A DNA stretch of 64,000 nt from Ruania alba (GTDB taxonomy: Bacteria; Actinomycetota; Actinomycetes; Actinomycetales; Beutenbergiaceae), in the NCBI RefSeq assembly GCF_900105765.1, contig NZ_FNTX01000001.1, forward strand, positions 1,460,387 to 1,524,386, in the 5' to 3' direction. Within the stretch, counting starts at the first letter, position 1. Each line of letters opens with the position of its first letter. Below are positions 42,831 through 52,387 of the stretch, piece after piece. Below the pieces are notes generated by a model that searched no databases, was not told the origin of the DNA, and saw only the letters and a list, made by a program, of their open reading frames with translations. The position numbers and the translations under genes were made by a program.

Positions 42831-44861
42831 ATGTCCATCCTGGAGTTCCCCGTGCCCGAGATCACCCTCCGTGTCGACGACTCACCGCGATCGGTCCCGG
42901 TGGGCACCACGGGCACGGACCTCTTCGGGAACGAACGGGACGTGGTGGCTGTCCGGGTCGACGGTGAGTTGCGGGACCTGGACGCCGACATCAGCGGCGC
43001 CGAGGCTGTCGAGGCCGTCCGGCTGGACAGCGCCGATGGGCTCGACATCCTGCGGCACTCGTGCGCGCACGTCCTGGCGCAGGCCGTGCAACACCTCGAT
43101 TCCGGTGCTCGGCTCGGGATCGGTCCGCCCATCACCGACGGCTTCTACTACGACTTCGACGTCGAGACCCCGTTCACTCCGGACGACCTCAAGACCCTGC
43201 AGAAGACCATGGCCCGGATCGTGAAGGAAGGCCAGACTTTCCGCCGTCGAGTGGTCACCGAGGACGAGGCACGCACCGAGCTCGCCGAGGAGCCCTACAA
43301 GCTGGAGCTGATCGGCCTGAAGGGCTCCGGCAGCGATGCGAGCGCGGCGGCCGAGGGTGCCGGTGCCGAGGTGGGTGCCGGTGACCTGACCATCTATGAC
43401 AACTTGCGTCGAGACGGCTCTGTCGCCTGGAAAGACCTCTGCCGCGGCCCGCACCTGCCCAGCACCAAGCTGATCGGCAACGGCTTCCAGCTGATGCGCA
43501 GTGCGGCCGCGTACTGGCGGGGCAGCGAGAAGAACCCGCAGCTGCAGCGGATCTACGGCACTGCGTGGGCGACCAAGGACGATCTGCGCACCCACCTGGA
43601 GCGGCTCGCCGAGGCCGAACGTCGCGACCACCGCCGCCTCGGTTCAGAGCTGGATCTCTTCTCGTTCCCGGAGGAGATCGGTTCCGGCCTGCCGGTCTTC
43701 CATCCCAAGGGTGCCATGGTGCGGATGGAGATGGAGAACTACTCCCGCCGACGGCACGTCGAGGCGGGGTACTCCTTCGTCTCCACCCCGCACGTGACCA
43801 AGGGGCACCTGTTCGAGACCTCCAAGCACCTCGAGTGGTACGCCGACGGGATGTACCCGCCGATGCGGGTGGACGAGGAGCGCGACGCCGACGGCACGGT
43901 GACCAAGGCCGGGCACGACTATTACCTGAAGCCGATGAACTGCCCGATGCACAACCTCGTCTACCGCTCCCGTGGCCGGTCCTACCGGGAGCTGCCGCTA
44001 CGGCTGTTCGAGTTCGGGCACGTGTACCGGTACGAGAAGTCTGGCGTGGTGCACGGGCTCACCCGTGCTCGTGGTTTCACCCAGGACGACGCGCATATCT
44101 ACTGCACCCGGGAACAGATGAAGGACGAGCTGGGATCCCTGCTCACCTTCGTGTTGGACCTGCTCAAGGACTACGGTCTGGACGACTTTTACCTGGAGCT
44201 GTCCACCCGGAACCCGGACAAGTGCGTCGGAGACGAGCAGACCTGGGAGGAGGCCACCCGCACCCTCGCCGAGGTGGCCGAGGCCTCGGGCCTGGACCTG
44301 GTCCCCGACCCCGGTGGTGCCGCGTTCTACGGTCCGAAGATCTCTGTGCAGGCCAAGGACGCGATCGGGCGCACCTGGCAGCTGTCCACGATCCAGCTCG
44401 ACTTCTTCGAGCCGGAGCTGTTCGAGTTGGAGTACACCTCCAGCGACGGCTCCCGCCAGCGGCCGGTGATGATCCACCGCGCACTCTTCGGTTCCATCGA
44501 GCGTTTCTTCGGGGTGCTCACGGAGCACTACGCGGGCGCCTTCCCGCCGTGGTTGGCCCCGGTTCAGGTCACCGCGATCCCGGTCGCTGAGGTGTTCGAC
44601 GACTACGTCGCCGATGTGGTCGCACAGCTCACTGCTGCCGGTGTACGGGCTGAAGCGGACTTCAGCGACGACCGGTTCAACAAGAAGATCCGCAACGCCA
44701 CCAAGCAGAAGGTGCCGTTCGTGCTGATCGCCGGCGGTGAGGACGCCGACGCCGGCGCCGTCTCGTTCCGGTTCCGGGACGGGAGCCAGCGCAATGGCGT
44801 ACCGGTGGCCGAGGCGGTGGCGCTCGTCCGGGATGCGATCGAGCAGCGCGTGCAGGTCTGA
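42831..44861 (+). CDS. thrS: Threonyl-tRNA synthetase
   Basis: 676 residues. TGS domain 1-~65; editing domain with HSCAH (His76, His80), which removes mischarged serine; class II catalytic core about 290-560 with the zinc Cys371 in KPMNCPMHN, motif 2 [13 protein letters not shown]...[13 protein letters not shown] and motif 3 at [13 protein letters not shown]; anticodon-binding domain about 565-676. It charges tRNA-Thr. The ATG MSILEF is the family-like start. It opens a run of closely spaced genes (HIT, pgsA, patA, pimA), as in M. tuberculosis Rv2614c-Rv2610c. Confidence 0.98.
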   Translation: MSILEFPVPEITLRVDDSPRSVPVGTTGTDLFGNERDVVAVRVDGELRDLDADISGAEAVEAVRLDSADGLDILRHSCAHVLAQAVQHLDSGARLGIGPPITDGFYYDFDVETPFTPDDLKTLQKTMARIVKEGQTFRRRVVTEDEARTELAEEPYKLELIGLKGSGSDASAAAEGAGAEVGAGDLTIYDNLRRDGSVAWKDLCRGPHLPSTKLIGNGFQLMRSAAAYWRGSEKNPQLQRIYGTAWATKDDLRTHLERLAEAERRDHRRLGSELDLFSFPEEIGSGLPVFHPKGAMVRMEMENYSRRRHVEAGYSFVSTPHVTKGHLFETSKHLEWYADGMYPPMRVDEERDADGTVTKAGHDYYLKPMNCPMHNLVYRSRGRSYRELPLRLFEFGHVYRYEKSGVVHGLTRARGFTQDDAHIYCTREQMKDELGSLLTFVLDLLKDYGLDDFYLELSTRNPDKCVGDEQTWEEATRTLAEVAEASGLDLVPDPGGAAFYGPKISVQAKDAIGRTWQLSTIQLDFFEPELFELEYTSSDGSRQRPVMIHRALFGSIERFFGVLTEHYAGAFPPWLAPVQVTAIPVAEVFDDYVADVVAQLTAAGVRAEADFSDDRFNKKIRNATKQKVPFVLIAGGEDADAGAVSFRFRDGSQRNGVPVAEAVALVRDAIEQRVQV

Positions 44862-44863
44862 GG

Positions 44864-45403
44864 GTGGAGGCCGCCGACGCGTTCCCCGGTGCACCGGACG
44901 GGTACGACCGCCTCTGGACGCCGCACCGGATGGCGTACATCGCGGGGGAGTCCAAGCCCACCGATGACCGGCCGGGTCCCGGATGCCCGTTCTGCGCCGC
45001 CCCCGAGCGGGGGGACGAGGAGGGGCTGGTGGTGCATCGCGCTCGGCACAGCTACGTGGTGCTGAACCTGTTCCCGTACAACCCCGGTCACCTGTTGATC
45101 TGCCCCTACCGGCACGTGCCCGACCTGGTGGAGATGTCGGTGGCTGAACGCACGGAGCTCATCGAGCTGACCGAGACGGCGATGCGCACCCTGCGCGGGG
45201 CGAAGAACCCCAGCGGATTCAACCTGGGGATGAACGCTGGAGTGATCGCGGGCGCCGGGGTGGCTGCGCACGCGCACCAGCACGTGGTGCCGCGGTGGTC
45301 GGGAGACGCCAACTTCCTCCCGATCGTCGGGCGTACCAAGGCGTTGCCGGAACTGCTCGAGGACACCCGTCGCGAGCTCAGTGAGCATTGGGGGAGGCAC
45401 TGA
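44864..45403 (+). CDS. HIT-domain protein, Ap4A-phosphorylase-like
   Basis: 179 residues from a GTG two bases after the thrS stop. A possible zinc pair Cys41/Cys44 (CPFC) precedes the HIT core NLFPYNPGHLLICPYRH; the triad is His136, His138 and His140 in HAHQHVVPRW. Long actinobacterial HIT proteins at this locus (Rv2613c) are reported as diadenosine tetraphosphate phosphorylases. Coupling to thrS is sensible, as aminoacyl-tRNA synthetases make Ap4A as a by-product. Its stop overlaps the pgsA ATG. Confidence 0.93.
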   Translation: MEAADAFPGAPDGYDRLWTPHRMAYIAGESKPTDDRPGPGCPFCAAPERGDEEGLVVHRARHSYVVLNLFPYNPGHLLICPYRHVPDLVEMSVAERTELIELTETAMRTLRGAKNPSGFNLGMNAGVIAGAGVAAHAHQHVVPRWSGDANFLPIVGRTKALPELLEDTRRELSEHWGRH

Positions 45404-46041
45404 TGGTGCTGGGCAGGCGCGGGCGTGGCCTCACGAACGCGATGTTCGGGCCGTTGGCGCGCGCTCTGGTGAGCGCCGGCGTGAGCCCCAATGCGGTCAC
45501 GGTGGCGGGCGCCGTCGGCGTGGTGACGGCGGCCCTGTGGTTGTTCCCGACCGGTCACCTGGCCGTCGGTGCGGTGGTGATCGGTCTGCTTGCCCTGACG
45601 GACTCGGTGGACGGGCTGATGGCGCGGGAACGGGGACAGACGTCCGATTTTGGTGCTTTCCTCGACTCGGCCCTGGACCGGGTCTCCGATGCTGCGGTCT
45701 TCATCGGGCTCAGCTGGTACCTGGTGACGACGGCCCCGCCCGCCTGGCAGCTGCCGGGTCTGGCCGCCGGGACGGCCTGCCTGGTGCTCGGCATGCTCGT
45801 CTCCTATGTACGTGCACGAGCGGAGGGCTTGGGATTCACCGCCAAGGTGGGTATCGCTGAGCGGGCGGACCGGCTCATCGTGGCGCTGGTGGCGACCCTC
45901 GCCGTCGGACTCGGCCTTCCGGATGCCGTGCTGGTGGTGACCTTTGCCGTGCTGGCCGTGGCGAGTGCGGTCACGGTGGTGCAACGCATTCTGACCGTCC
46001 ATCGGCAGAGCCGACGCGCCGGGACCGGAGAGCACGGATGA
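45403..46041 (+). CDS. pgsA: Phosphatidylinositol phosphate synthase (CDP-alcohol phosphatidyltransferase)
   Basis: 212 residues with about six membrane helices. The CDP-alcohol phosphotransferase signature is complete: Asp67, Asp70-Gly71, Ala74-Arg75, Gly84, Asp88 and Asp92 in DSVDGLMARERGQTSDFGAF and LDSALD. It is predicted to join CDP-diacylglycerol and inositol phosphate, the first step to phosphatidylinositol and PIMs. The ATG overlaps the previous stop (TGATG) with GGGGAGG 5 nt upstream; an in-frame start 15 bp earlier is less likely. Followed directly by patA and pimA of the same pathway. Confidence 0.94.
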   Translation: MVLGRRGRGLTNAMFGPLARALVSAGVSPNAVTVAGAVGVVTAALWLFPTGHLAVGAVVIGLLALTDSVDGLMARERGQTSDFGAFLDSALDRVSDAAVFIGLSWYLVTTAPPAWQLPGLAAGTACLVLGMLVSYVRARAEGLGFTAKVGIAERADRLIVALVATLAVGLGLPDAVLVVTFAVLAVASAVTVVQRILTVHRQSRRAGTGEHG

Positions 46042-47009
46042 AGCGGATGGACCCTGCCCGACTGTTCGCCCTGGCCTGGCGAGTGGTGCCGCGGTTGCCT
46101 GGCACCCTTGCACGCGGGATCTTCGATGCGGTGGCGATCGTGGCGCACGCGCTGCGGGTGCCCGGCGTGGTGCAGCTCGAGCGCAATCTCGATCGTCTGG
46201 TTCCGGGGATGGACCGGCGCCGGCTGCGCAGGCTCAGCCGTACCAACATGCGCGCGTACATGCGGTATTACTGCGAGGCGTTCCAGCTGCCCGCCATGTC
46301 CGAGACAGAGGTAGACGCGCGGGTGCGATCCACCGGGCACGAGCGCGTCGCCGCGCAGACGGGCGCCGGTGAGACGGTGGTGCTGGCCCTGGGGCACGCG
46401 GGGAACTGGGATCTTGCGGGGGCCTGGGCGAACCGGCACCTCGGCACCGTGGTCACAGTGGCGGAACGGCTCGAGCCGGAGGAGCTGTTCGCCGAGTTCG
46501 TGGCATTCCGGGAGTCCCTCGGGATGGTGATCGTCCCGTTCGACCGTGGCGGCGGTGTGTTCCGTCGTCTGCTCACTGCCTCCCGGCGTCCGGGGGTGGT
46601 GCCGCTGCTGGCGGACCGGGACCTCTCCAGCGCGGGCGTGGAGGTGGAGGTGGGTGACCACACCGTGCGGGTCGCACCCGGTCCGGCGGCATTGGCGCTC
46701 GCCCGGAACCTGCGCCTGGTGCCTGTGCTCATCCACCACGAACGCCTGTATGGAGCGCGGCGCAAGGTGGCGCGCAGTCCTTGGGGGATCCACATCCACT
46801 TCCTCGAGGACGTGGCCGCCCCGGACCGCGCCGAGTATCCGGACAGCCAGGCGCGGGTGTCGGCGTTCACCAGGGAGTGGTTCAGCCGGTACGCCACGGC
46901 GCTGGCACGGGTGCCGCAGGATTGGCACATGCTGCAGAAGGTGTACACCACTGATCTTGATCCGGAGCGGCTGGCTCGGGCCCGCGCGGCGGGCGGTGAC
47001 ACTCGATGA
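46038..47009 (+). CDS. patA: Phosphatidylinositol mannoside acyltransferase
   Basis: 323 residues of the LpxL/HtrB-like acyltransferase family. The catalytic HX4D is His120-Asp125 in GHAGNWD; an ELFAEF/FRESLGM block and LADRDLSSAGVEVEV follow. In mycobacteria the enzyme acylates the mannose of PIM1 at the inner membrane face. Overlaps by ATGA with pgsA and pimA place it in the PIM operon. Acyl donor and exact product are inferred. Confidence 0.93.
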   Translation: MKRMDPARLFALAWRVVPRLPGTLARGIFDAVAIVAHALRVPGVVQLERNLDRLVPGMDRRRLRRLSRTNMRAYMRYYCEAFQLPAMSETEVDARVRSTGHERVAAQTGAGETVVLALGHAGNWDLAGAWANRHLGTVVTVAERLEPEELFAEFVAFRESLGMVIVPFDRGGGVFRRLLTASRRPGVVPLLADRDLSSAGVEVEVGDHTVRVAPGPAALALARNLRLVPVLIHHERLYGARRKVARSPWGIHIHFLEDVAAPDRAEYPDSQARVSAFTREWFSRYATALARVPQDWHMLQKVYTTDLDPERLARARAAGGDTR

Positions 47010-48184
47010 AGGTCGGTCTGGTCTGCCCGTACTCCTTCGATGCCCCGGGCGGCGTGCAGTTCCACATCCGGGACCTCGCCGAACGGCTCATCGCGCACGG
47101 TCACCCGGCCTCGGTGCTCGCACCCGCCGAGGAGGGCACCGAGGTGCCCGAGTACGTGGAGTCGGTGGGTGGGGCGGTGCCGGTCCGCTACAACGGGTCG
47201 GTCGCCCGGTTGGCGTTCGGTCCGGTGGCGGCTGCGCGCACACAACGGTGGCTCGCCGCCGGTGACTTCGATGTGCTGCACATTCACGAGCCGTTCGCGC
47301 CGTCTGTCGGACTGATCGCTCTGCGGCTCGCGGAGGTGCCGGTGGTAGCGACCTTTCATTCGGCGCAGGAGCGCTCTCGTGCGATGCAGCTCGCCTACCC
47401 GCTGGTCCGTCCGGGGCTGGAGCGGATCAGCGCACGTATCGCGGTCTCCGAGGACGCGCGCCGGACCGTCGTGGAGCACCTGGGCGGAGACGCCGTGGTG
47501 ATCCCGAACGGTGTGAACACGCGCACCTTCGCCGGGGCTCCGCGAGAACCGGCCTGGCAGGGGACGCCCGAGGCGCCCACGATCGCCTTCTTGGGGCGGT
47601 TGGACGAGTCCCGCAAGGGGCTTCCGGTGCTTCTCGGTGCCGTCGAGCAGATCCGGAAGCGGCATCCGGGAGCACGATTCCTCGTTGCTGGCCGCGGTGA
47701 CCTCGACGGTGCGCTGGCCGGCCTGGGGGAGCATGCTGGGGCGGTGGAAGGTCTCGGTGGCATCTCCGATGCGGAGAAGGCTGCATTGCTGGCTTCGGTG
47801 GATGTGTATGTGGCACCGCAGACGGGCGGTGAGAGTTTCGGCATCGTGCTGGTCGAGGCGATGAGCGCTGGGACCACGGTCGTGGCCAGCGACCTGTCCG
47901 CGTTCCGCCGGGTGCTCGACGATGGTGGGTCCGGCTTCCTGTTCAGCACCGGCGACTCCGAGTCGTTGGCGGATACCGTCTGCCGGGCGATCGAGGATGT
48001 CACCGAGCGTGACGCGCGCCGCCGGTACGCAGCGTCGGCGGTGATCCGCTTCGACTGGGACGAGGTGGCCGCACGAATTCTGGACGTCTACGCGATGGTG
48101 CAGCAGTCGCCGGAGGAGCCGTCGGCGCCGAGCGCGGGCCGCCGCATGCTCGGCCGGATCTTCGGCAGAGGAGATACACCGTGA
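47006..48184 (+). CDS. pimA: Phosphatidylinositol alpha-mannosyltransferase (GT4)
   Basis: 392 residues, GT-B fold. N-terminal VCPYSFDAPGGVQFHIRDLAE (split motif at 5-25) is PimA-typical, binding the lipid acceptor; the GDP-mannose site has the FLGRLDESRKGL block and GESFGIVLVEAMSAGT with the conserved EX7E glutamates. It transfers the first mannose onto phosphatidylinositol. Overlaps the patA stop by 4 bp and the following gene by 4 bp. Confidence 0.95.
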   Translation: MKVGLVCPYSFDAPGGVQFHIRDLAERLIAHGHPASVLAPAEEGTEVPEYVESVGGAVPVRYNGSVARLAFGPVAAARTQRWLAAGDFDVLHIHEPFAPSVGLIALRLAEVPVVATFHSAQERSRAMQLAYPLVRPGLERISARIAVSEDARRTVVEHLGGDAVVIPNGVNTRTFAGAPREPAWQGTPEAPTIAFLGRLDESRKGLPVLLGAVEQIRKRHPGARFLVAGRGDLDGALAGLGEHAGAVEGLGGISDAEKAALLASVDVYVAPQTGGESFGIVLVEAMSAGTTVVASDLSAFRRVLDDGGSGFLFSTGDSESLADTVCRAIEDVTERDARRRYAASAVIRFDWDEVAARILDVYAMVQQSPEEPSAPSAGRRMLGRIFGRGDTP

Positions 48185-48792
48185 GCGCGGCGGAAGTGGC
48201 ACTGATCGTGATCGCCGTCCTGGCGGTGGTCACGCTGGTGCTGGTGAGCATGGCTCGACGGCTGGATCGCCTGCACCGGCGTGAGGGGACTTCGCGCGCC
48301 ACGTTGGAGGCCCAGCTGGTGCACCGCGCCGAGGCCTCGATCGCCTTGGCGGAGTCGGGGTTGCTGGATCCTGCCGGGGCGCTGGTGGTCGCCGATGCCG
48401 GGTGGCGTGCCGCGGTCGAATCGGACCGCCTGGTGGGTGAGGATGCCGTGGGGGAGCATTCCGTGGCCGCCGCCGAGTCGCGTGGCCTCGTCGAGAGCGA
48501 GCTCACTCATGCCTTGCGTGCCGCGCTCGGCACCGAGGCCGATCAGGTGCGTCTGGCTCAGGAGCCAGACGGCGCAGCCTTGCTCGCGAGGCTCGCTCAC
48601 CACGTGTATCGGGTGCAGCTGGCGCGCCGGTTCCACAATGACGCCGTGGTGCAGATCCGCCACATCCGTGCCTCGCCGGTGGTGCGCACGTTCCGTCTCG
48701 CGGGGCGCGCACCCTTGCCTCGCCCCTTCGAGATGGACGACGACCTCCCTGTCCACGACCCGGGACCATCCTCGACTGCCGCACCCTCGTAG
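48181..48792 (+). CDS. Conserved membrane-anchored protein, LemA-like C-terminus, function unknown
   Basis: 203 residues. One N-terminal helix (about 5-23) is followed by a mostly helical soluble region and the segment ARRFHNDAVVQIRHIR, then VRTFRLAGRAPLPRPFEMDDD, which loosely resembles LemA-family proteins. No catalytic residues are evident. Its GTG overlaps the pimA stop, so it is co-translated with the PIM genes; relatives occur after pimA in other Micrococcales. I do not recognise a specific function; a role at the membrane linked to PIM synthesis is a guess from position. Confidence 0.8.
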   Translation: MSAAEVALIVIAVLAVVTLVLVSMARRLDRLHRREGTSRATLEAQLVHRAEASIALAESGLLDPAGALVVADAGWRAAVESDRLVGEDAVGEHSVAAAESRGLVESELTHALRAALGTEADQVRLAQEPDGAALLARLAHHVYRVQLARRFHNDAVVQIRHIRASPVVRTFRLAGRAPLPRPFEMDDDLPVHDPGPSSTAAPS

Positions 48793-48795
48793 GCT
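48790..48795 (+). promoter_or_regulatory. -10 element (TAGGCT) for prsW-like gene
   Basis: TAGGCT with exactly 6 nt to the ATG at 48802; it overlaps the stop of the upstream gene and suits a leaderless mRNA. Confidence 0.55.
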
Positions 48796-48801
48796 GGGCC
48801 C

Positions 48802-50073
48802 ATGCCGCACCAGTATCCCCCTGCGTACCGCCCCGGGTCGGCGGGGCGGTCGGCAACCTCCAGCGTGGTCGGCGGCATACAGCCGACGCCGGACCACCGG
48901 CCGAGCGCACTCGCTCACCCTGGCACGGTCCCGGCTGGCGGTGCTGCCGCTGGAGCCGGGGCAGCTCAGGTGTGGGTGCCGGGACGACGCTCGGGGAACC
49001 GATTCGTCTTTCAGTTGGTGGTGTCGATCGTCGGAGGCCTGGCGATGCTGGTGGCGATCGGGTACATCGCGCTCGCCACCGGACTGGGGAACACCTCGGT
49101 GGGGTTCGTGCTGGCGCTGATCCCGTTGGCGATCGTGCTGCTGGGCGTTCGCTGGCTGGACCGGTGGGACCCGGAACCGATGACGATGCTGCTGATGGCT
49201 CTGCTCTGGGGTGCCGGTGTCGCGGTGCTCAGTGCGTTGGTGATCAACACCACGGCGATCATGCGGATCTACGAGTCCACGCAGGACCCGACCATGGCCG
49301 AAACCTATGGTGCGGTGTTCGTCGCCCCCATCTCGGAAGAGTTGGTGAAGGGGCTGGGGGTCCTGCTGATCTTCCTGGTGCGGCGCCACCATCTGGATGG
49401 TCCGGTGGATGGTGTGGTGTACGCAGCGACCATCGCGGCCGGCTTCGCGTTCACGGAGAACATCCTGTACTTCTCCCAGAACGCGGCGCTGGTGGGTGAG
49501 GTCTTCGTGCTGCGGGGGATCTTTTCCCCGTTCGCGCACGCCTTGTTCACCTCCTGCATCGGGCTCGCGATCGGGCTGGCCGCGCGGTCGCCTCGGACCG
49601 TGATGATCGTGCTGGCGTTCCCGCTCGGACTGCTCGGCGCGATGGCGCTGCACGCGTTGTGGAACGGCAGTGCTGCCCTGGCCGGGAACTTCTTCGCGGT
49701 CTACCTGCTGGTGCAGGTCCCCCTGTTCCTGGCCACCGTGGGGCTGTTGTTCTGGTTGCGTCACCTGGAGGCCCGGGTGATCCGCACCCGGCTGGGGGAG
49801 TACGCCGCGGCGGGGTGGTTCGCCCCGCACGAGGTGGACATGCTGGCCTCGTTGCGGCTGCGCAGCCAGGCCAAGACCTGGGCGGCTGCGCTCGGTGAAC
49901 GGGCCAAGGCGGCGACGGTCGCCTTCCAGCGGGACGCGACCACGCTGGCCTATCGTCGGCAGAAGCTGCGCGCTGGTCGGTCCACGCGTGCTGAGCGCAC
50001 CGAGGTCGAGCTGCTTCAGGCAATCACCGAGGAACGACGGACAGTCGCCGACGTCGCTGCGGCCCGCCAGTGA
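48802..50073 (+). CDS. PrsW-family intramembrane metalloprotease
   Basis: 423 residues. A disordered Pro/Ala-rich N-terminus (1-65) precedes about eight membrane helices (70-320). PrsW motifs are present: SEELVKG (Glu179, Glu180, Lys183), FTEN (Glu219, Asn220), His246 in FAHALFTS and His284 in HALWN, the presumed metal site. A helical, charged C-terminal extension of about 100 residues (325-423) is probably cytosolic. PrsW of Bacillus cleaves the anti-sigma factor RsiW; the substrate here is unknown and no sigma/anti-sigma pair is nearby. Leaderless promoter separates it from the PIM operon. Confidence 0.92.
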   Translation: MPHQYPPAYRPGSAGRSATSSVVGGIQPTPDHRPSALAHPGTVPAGGAAAGAGAAQVWVPGRRSGNRFVFQLVVSIVGGLAMLVAIGYIALATGLGNTSVGFVLALIPLAIVLLGVRWLDRWDPEPMTMLLMALLWGAGVAVLSALVINTTAIMRIYESTQDPTMAETYGAVFVAPISEELVKGLGVLLIFLVRRHHLDGPVDGVVYAATIAAGFAFTENILYFSQNAALVGEVFVLRGIFSPFAHALFTSCIGLAIGLAARSPRTVMIVLAFPLGLLGAMALHALWNGSAALAGNFFAVYLLVQVPLFLATVGLLFWLRHLEARVIRTRLGEYAAAGWFAPHEVDMLASLRLRSQAKTWAAALGERAKAATVAFQRDATTLAYRRQKLRAGRSTRAERTEVELLQAITEERRTVADVAAARQ

Positions 50074-50126
50074 CGGGCCGGTTCGCGCGCATCTGAGACA
50101 GGGCCGGGCGGTTGCGGCGGGGCCAC

Positions 50127-50132
50127 TAGACT
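50127..50132 (+). promoter_or_regulatory. -10 element (TAGACT) for pdxS
   Basis: TAGACT 54 nt before the pdxS GTG, giving a leader of about 48 nt. Confidence 0.45.
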
Positions 50133-50186
50133 GGGGGTTGTCTCGCGGCTCCGTGCCGCCGTCCGCCTGCCCTGAACGAGGTCACT

Positions 50187-51104
50187 GTGTCTGAGTCAAC
50201 GACGCCCCCATCCACCACTGAGACCGCACGCGGCACGGCCCGCGTGAAACGAGGCATGGCGGAGATGCTCAAGGGCGGCGTGATCATGGACGTCGTCACC
50301 GCCGAGCAGGCGAAGATCGCCGAGGACGCGGGTGCGGTGGCCGTGATGGCCCTGGAGCGCGTGCCGGCCGACATCCGCGCCCAGGGAGGCGTCTCGCGGA
50401 TGAGTGACCCGGACATGATCGACGGGATCGTCTCCGCCGTCTCCATCCCGGTGATGGCCAAGGCGCGGATCGGGCACTTCGTCGAAGCACAGGTCCTGCA
50501 GAGCCTCGGGGTGGACTACATCGACGAGTCGGAGGTGCTCACCCCTGCCGACTACGCCAACCACATCGACAAGTGGGAATTCACCGTCCCGTTCGTGTGC
50601 GGCGCGACCAACCTCGGCGAAGCGTTGCGCCGCATCACCGAGGGTGCGGCGATGATCCGCTCCAAGGGTGAGGCCGGCACGGGCGACGTCTCGAATGCCA
50701 CCACGCACATGCGCCAGATCCGTCAGGAGATCCGACGGCTGCAGAACCTGCCCGAGGACGAGCTGTACGTCGCGGCGAAGGAACTGCAGGCGCCGCTGGA
50801 GCTGGTCCGCGAGGTCGCCCAGGCGGGCAAGCTCCCGGTGGTGCTGTTCACTGCTGGTGGGATCGCGACGCCGGCGGACGCCGCCATGATGATGCAGCTG
50901 GGCGCCGAGGGCGTCTTCGTCGGCTCGGGCATCTTCAAGTCCGGAAACCCGGCACAGCGCGCCGCCGCGATCGTGCGGGCGACCACGTTCTTCGACGACC
51001 CGGCCCAGGTGGCCGACGCCTCGCGCGGGCTCGGTGAGGCGATGGTGGGCATCAACGTCGACGACGTCCCGGTGCCGCACCGGCTCGCCGAGCGTGGCTG
51101 GTGA
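50187..51104 (+). CDS. pdxS: Pyridoxal 5'-phosphate synthase subunit PdxS
   Basis: 305 residues, TIM barrel. Asp35 in GVIMDVV and Lys92 in MAKARIGHF (the ribose-5-phosphate Schiff-base lysine), [14 protein letters not shown] and [13 protein letters not shown] are PdxS landmarks. With ammonia from PdxT it builds PLP from ribose-5-phosphate and glyceraldehyde-3-phosphate in a 12+12 complex. GTG start with GAGG a few bases upstream. First of three overlapping genes: pdxS, NUDIX, pdxT. Confidence 0.97.
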   Translation: MSESTTPPSTTETARGTARVKRGMAEMLKGGVIMDVVTAEQAKIAEDAGAVAVMALERVPADIRAQGGVSRMSDPDMIDGIVSAVSIPVMAKARIGHFVEAQVLQSLGVDYIDESEVLTPADYANHIDKWEFTVPFVCGATNLGEALRRITEGAAMIRSKGEAGTGDVSNATTHMRQIRQEIRRLQNLPEDELYVAAKELQAPLELVREVAQAGKLPVVLFTAGGIATPADAAMMMQLGAEGVFVGSGIFKSGNPAQRAAAIVRATTFFDDPAQVADASRGLGEAMVGINVDDVPVPHRLAERGW

Positions 51105-51711
51105 CCAGCCGGGCGTGACCGGTTCCAACCTCGGCCCGGACTGGTACCGGTTGCCCGACGGGACAGCGTTCCGGAGGGCGGCCCGGGTGGTCGTGTTCGA
51201 CCCGGCGGGGCGGGTATTGCTCGCCCGCGGCCATGACGCCGATCAGCCGGAACGGTCCTGGTATTTCACCATCGGGGGCGGCATCGAGCCCGGGGAAAGC
51301 CCACGGGAGGCGGCTGCCCGAGAACTGACCGAGGAGTCCGGACTGGTGGTGGACCCAGCCATGCTCGTGGGCCCGGTGCTCACCCGCGAGGCCGAGTTCG
51401 ACTTCTTTGCCGAGACCGTCCGCCAGGACGAGGTGTTCTTCCTCGCTCACGTCGACACGGGGCTGACCATCACCACCCACGGTTGGACCGCCGTCGAGCG
51501 CGGTTTCATGGATGAGGTGGCCTGGTGGGACCCGGAGGACCTCGCTGGTGTGACGGTGGAGATCTTCCCGGCCGAGTTGCCAGACCTGTTGCGTCGCTGG
51601 CGTGCCGGGTGGGACGGGACAGTGCTTGCCCTCGGTCTGCAGCACGAGGGTGTGGCGATCGACGGATCGTCAACGCCACCCGTCGACGGCGATGGGCAGG
51701 TCCGGCGGTGA
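51094..51711 (+). CDS. NUDIX hydrolase between pdxS and pdxT
   Basis: 205 residues from GTG 51094, which overlaps the pdxS end; a GTG at 51115 is an alternative. The NUDIX box is complete: [23 protein letters not shown] (split here) at about 69-91, with the metal-binding REXXEE glutamates. It hydrolyses a nucleoside diphosphate derivative; substrate is unknown. It lies within the PLP synthase operon and overlaps pdxT by GTGA, so it is made with the two synthase subunits. A clean-up role on a toxic nucleotide or coenzyme is possible but unproven. Confidence 0.88.
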   Translation: MAGDQPGVTGSNLGPDWYRLPDGTAFRRAARVVVFDPAGRVLLARGHDADQPERSWYFTIGGGIEPGESPREAAARELTEESGLVVDPAMLVGPVLTREAEFDFFAETVRQDEVFFLAHVDTGLTITTHGWTAVERGFMDEVAWWDPEDLAGVTVEIFPAELPDLLRRWRAGWDGTVLALGLQHEGVAIDGSSTPPVDGDGQVRR

Positions 51712-52325
51712 GCGCGCCGGTGATCGGGGTGCTCGCCCTGCAGGGAGACTTCCGGGAGCATCTGAGTGCCCTGGAGAGGTGTGGCACACGCACGGTCGGG
51801 GTACGCCGCCCCAGCGAGCTGGCCGACCTTGACGGTCTGGTGGTGCCGGGCGGTGAGTCCACCACCATCGACAAGCTGCTGCGCCGGTTCGACCTGATGG
51901 CGCCCTTGCGTGAACGCATCGCGAGCGGTCTGCCGGTCTACGGCTCGTGCGCCGGGATGATCTTGCTGGCCGACCGGATCCTGGACGGGATCGAGGGGCA
52001 ACAGACGATCGGTGGCCTGGATGTGACGGTGCGCCGGAACGCGTTCGGACGGCAGGTGGACTCCTTCGAGGAGGACCTGCATGCACCTGCCCTGGGCGCG
52101 ACACCGAGCGATCCACCGATGCGAGCTGTCTTCATTCGCGCTCCGTGGGTCGAGACCGCCGGTGACGCCGTCGAGGTCCTCGCCACCGTCAGCACCGGAC
52201 CCGCGGCGGGTAGGATCGTGGCAGTACGTCAGGGTGCGCTGATGGCGACGGCTTTTCATCCCGAGATCAGCGGGGACGCGCGCGTCCACCGCGCTTTCGT
52301 CGATCTGGTCGAAGCGCACCGCTGA
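51708..52325 (+). CDS. pdxT: Pyridoxal 5'-phosphate synthase glutaminase subunit PdxT
   Basis: 205 residues, class I glutamine amidotransferase. Catalytic triad: Cys81 in GSCAGMI, His184 and Glu186 in AFHPEI; GGEST (48-52) forms the oxyanion region. It hydrolyses glutamine and passes ammonia to PdxS. GTG start overlaps the NUDIX stop by 4 bp (GTGA). Separated from yebC by 62 bp. Confidence 0.96.
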   Translation: MSAPVIGVLALQGDFREHLSALERCGTRTVGVRRPSELADLDGLVVPGGESTTIDKLLRRFDLMAPLRERIASGLPVYGSCAGMILLADRILDGIEGQQTIGGLDVTVRRNAFGRQVDSFEEDLHAPALGATPSDPPMRAVFIRAPWVETAGDAVEVLATVSTGPAAGRIVAVRQGALMATAFHPEISGDARVHRAFVDLVEAHR

Positions 52326-52387
52326 GTCACGCGCCACGTAGGGCACCCGAACTGCGTGGCACACGAACTGATGCGAGAGGTGTACAC

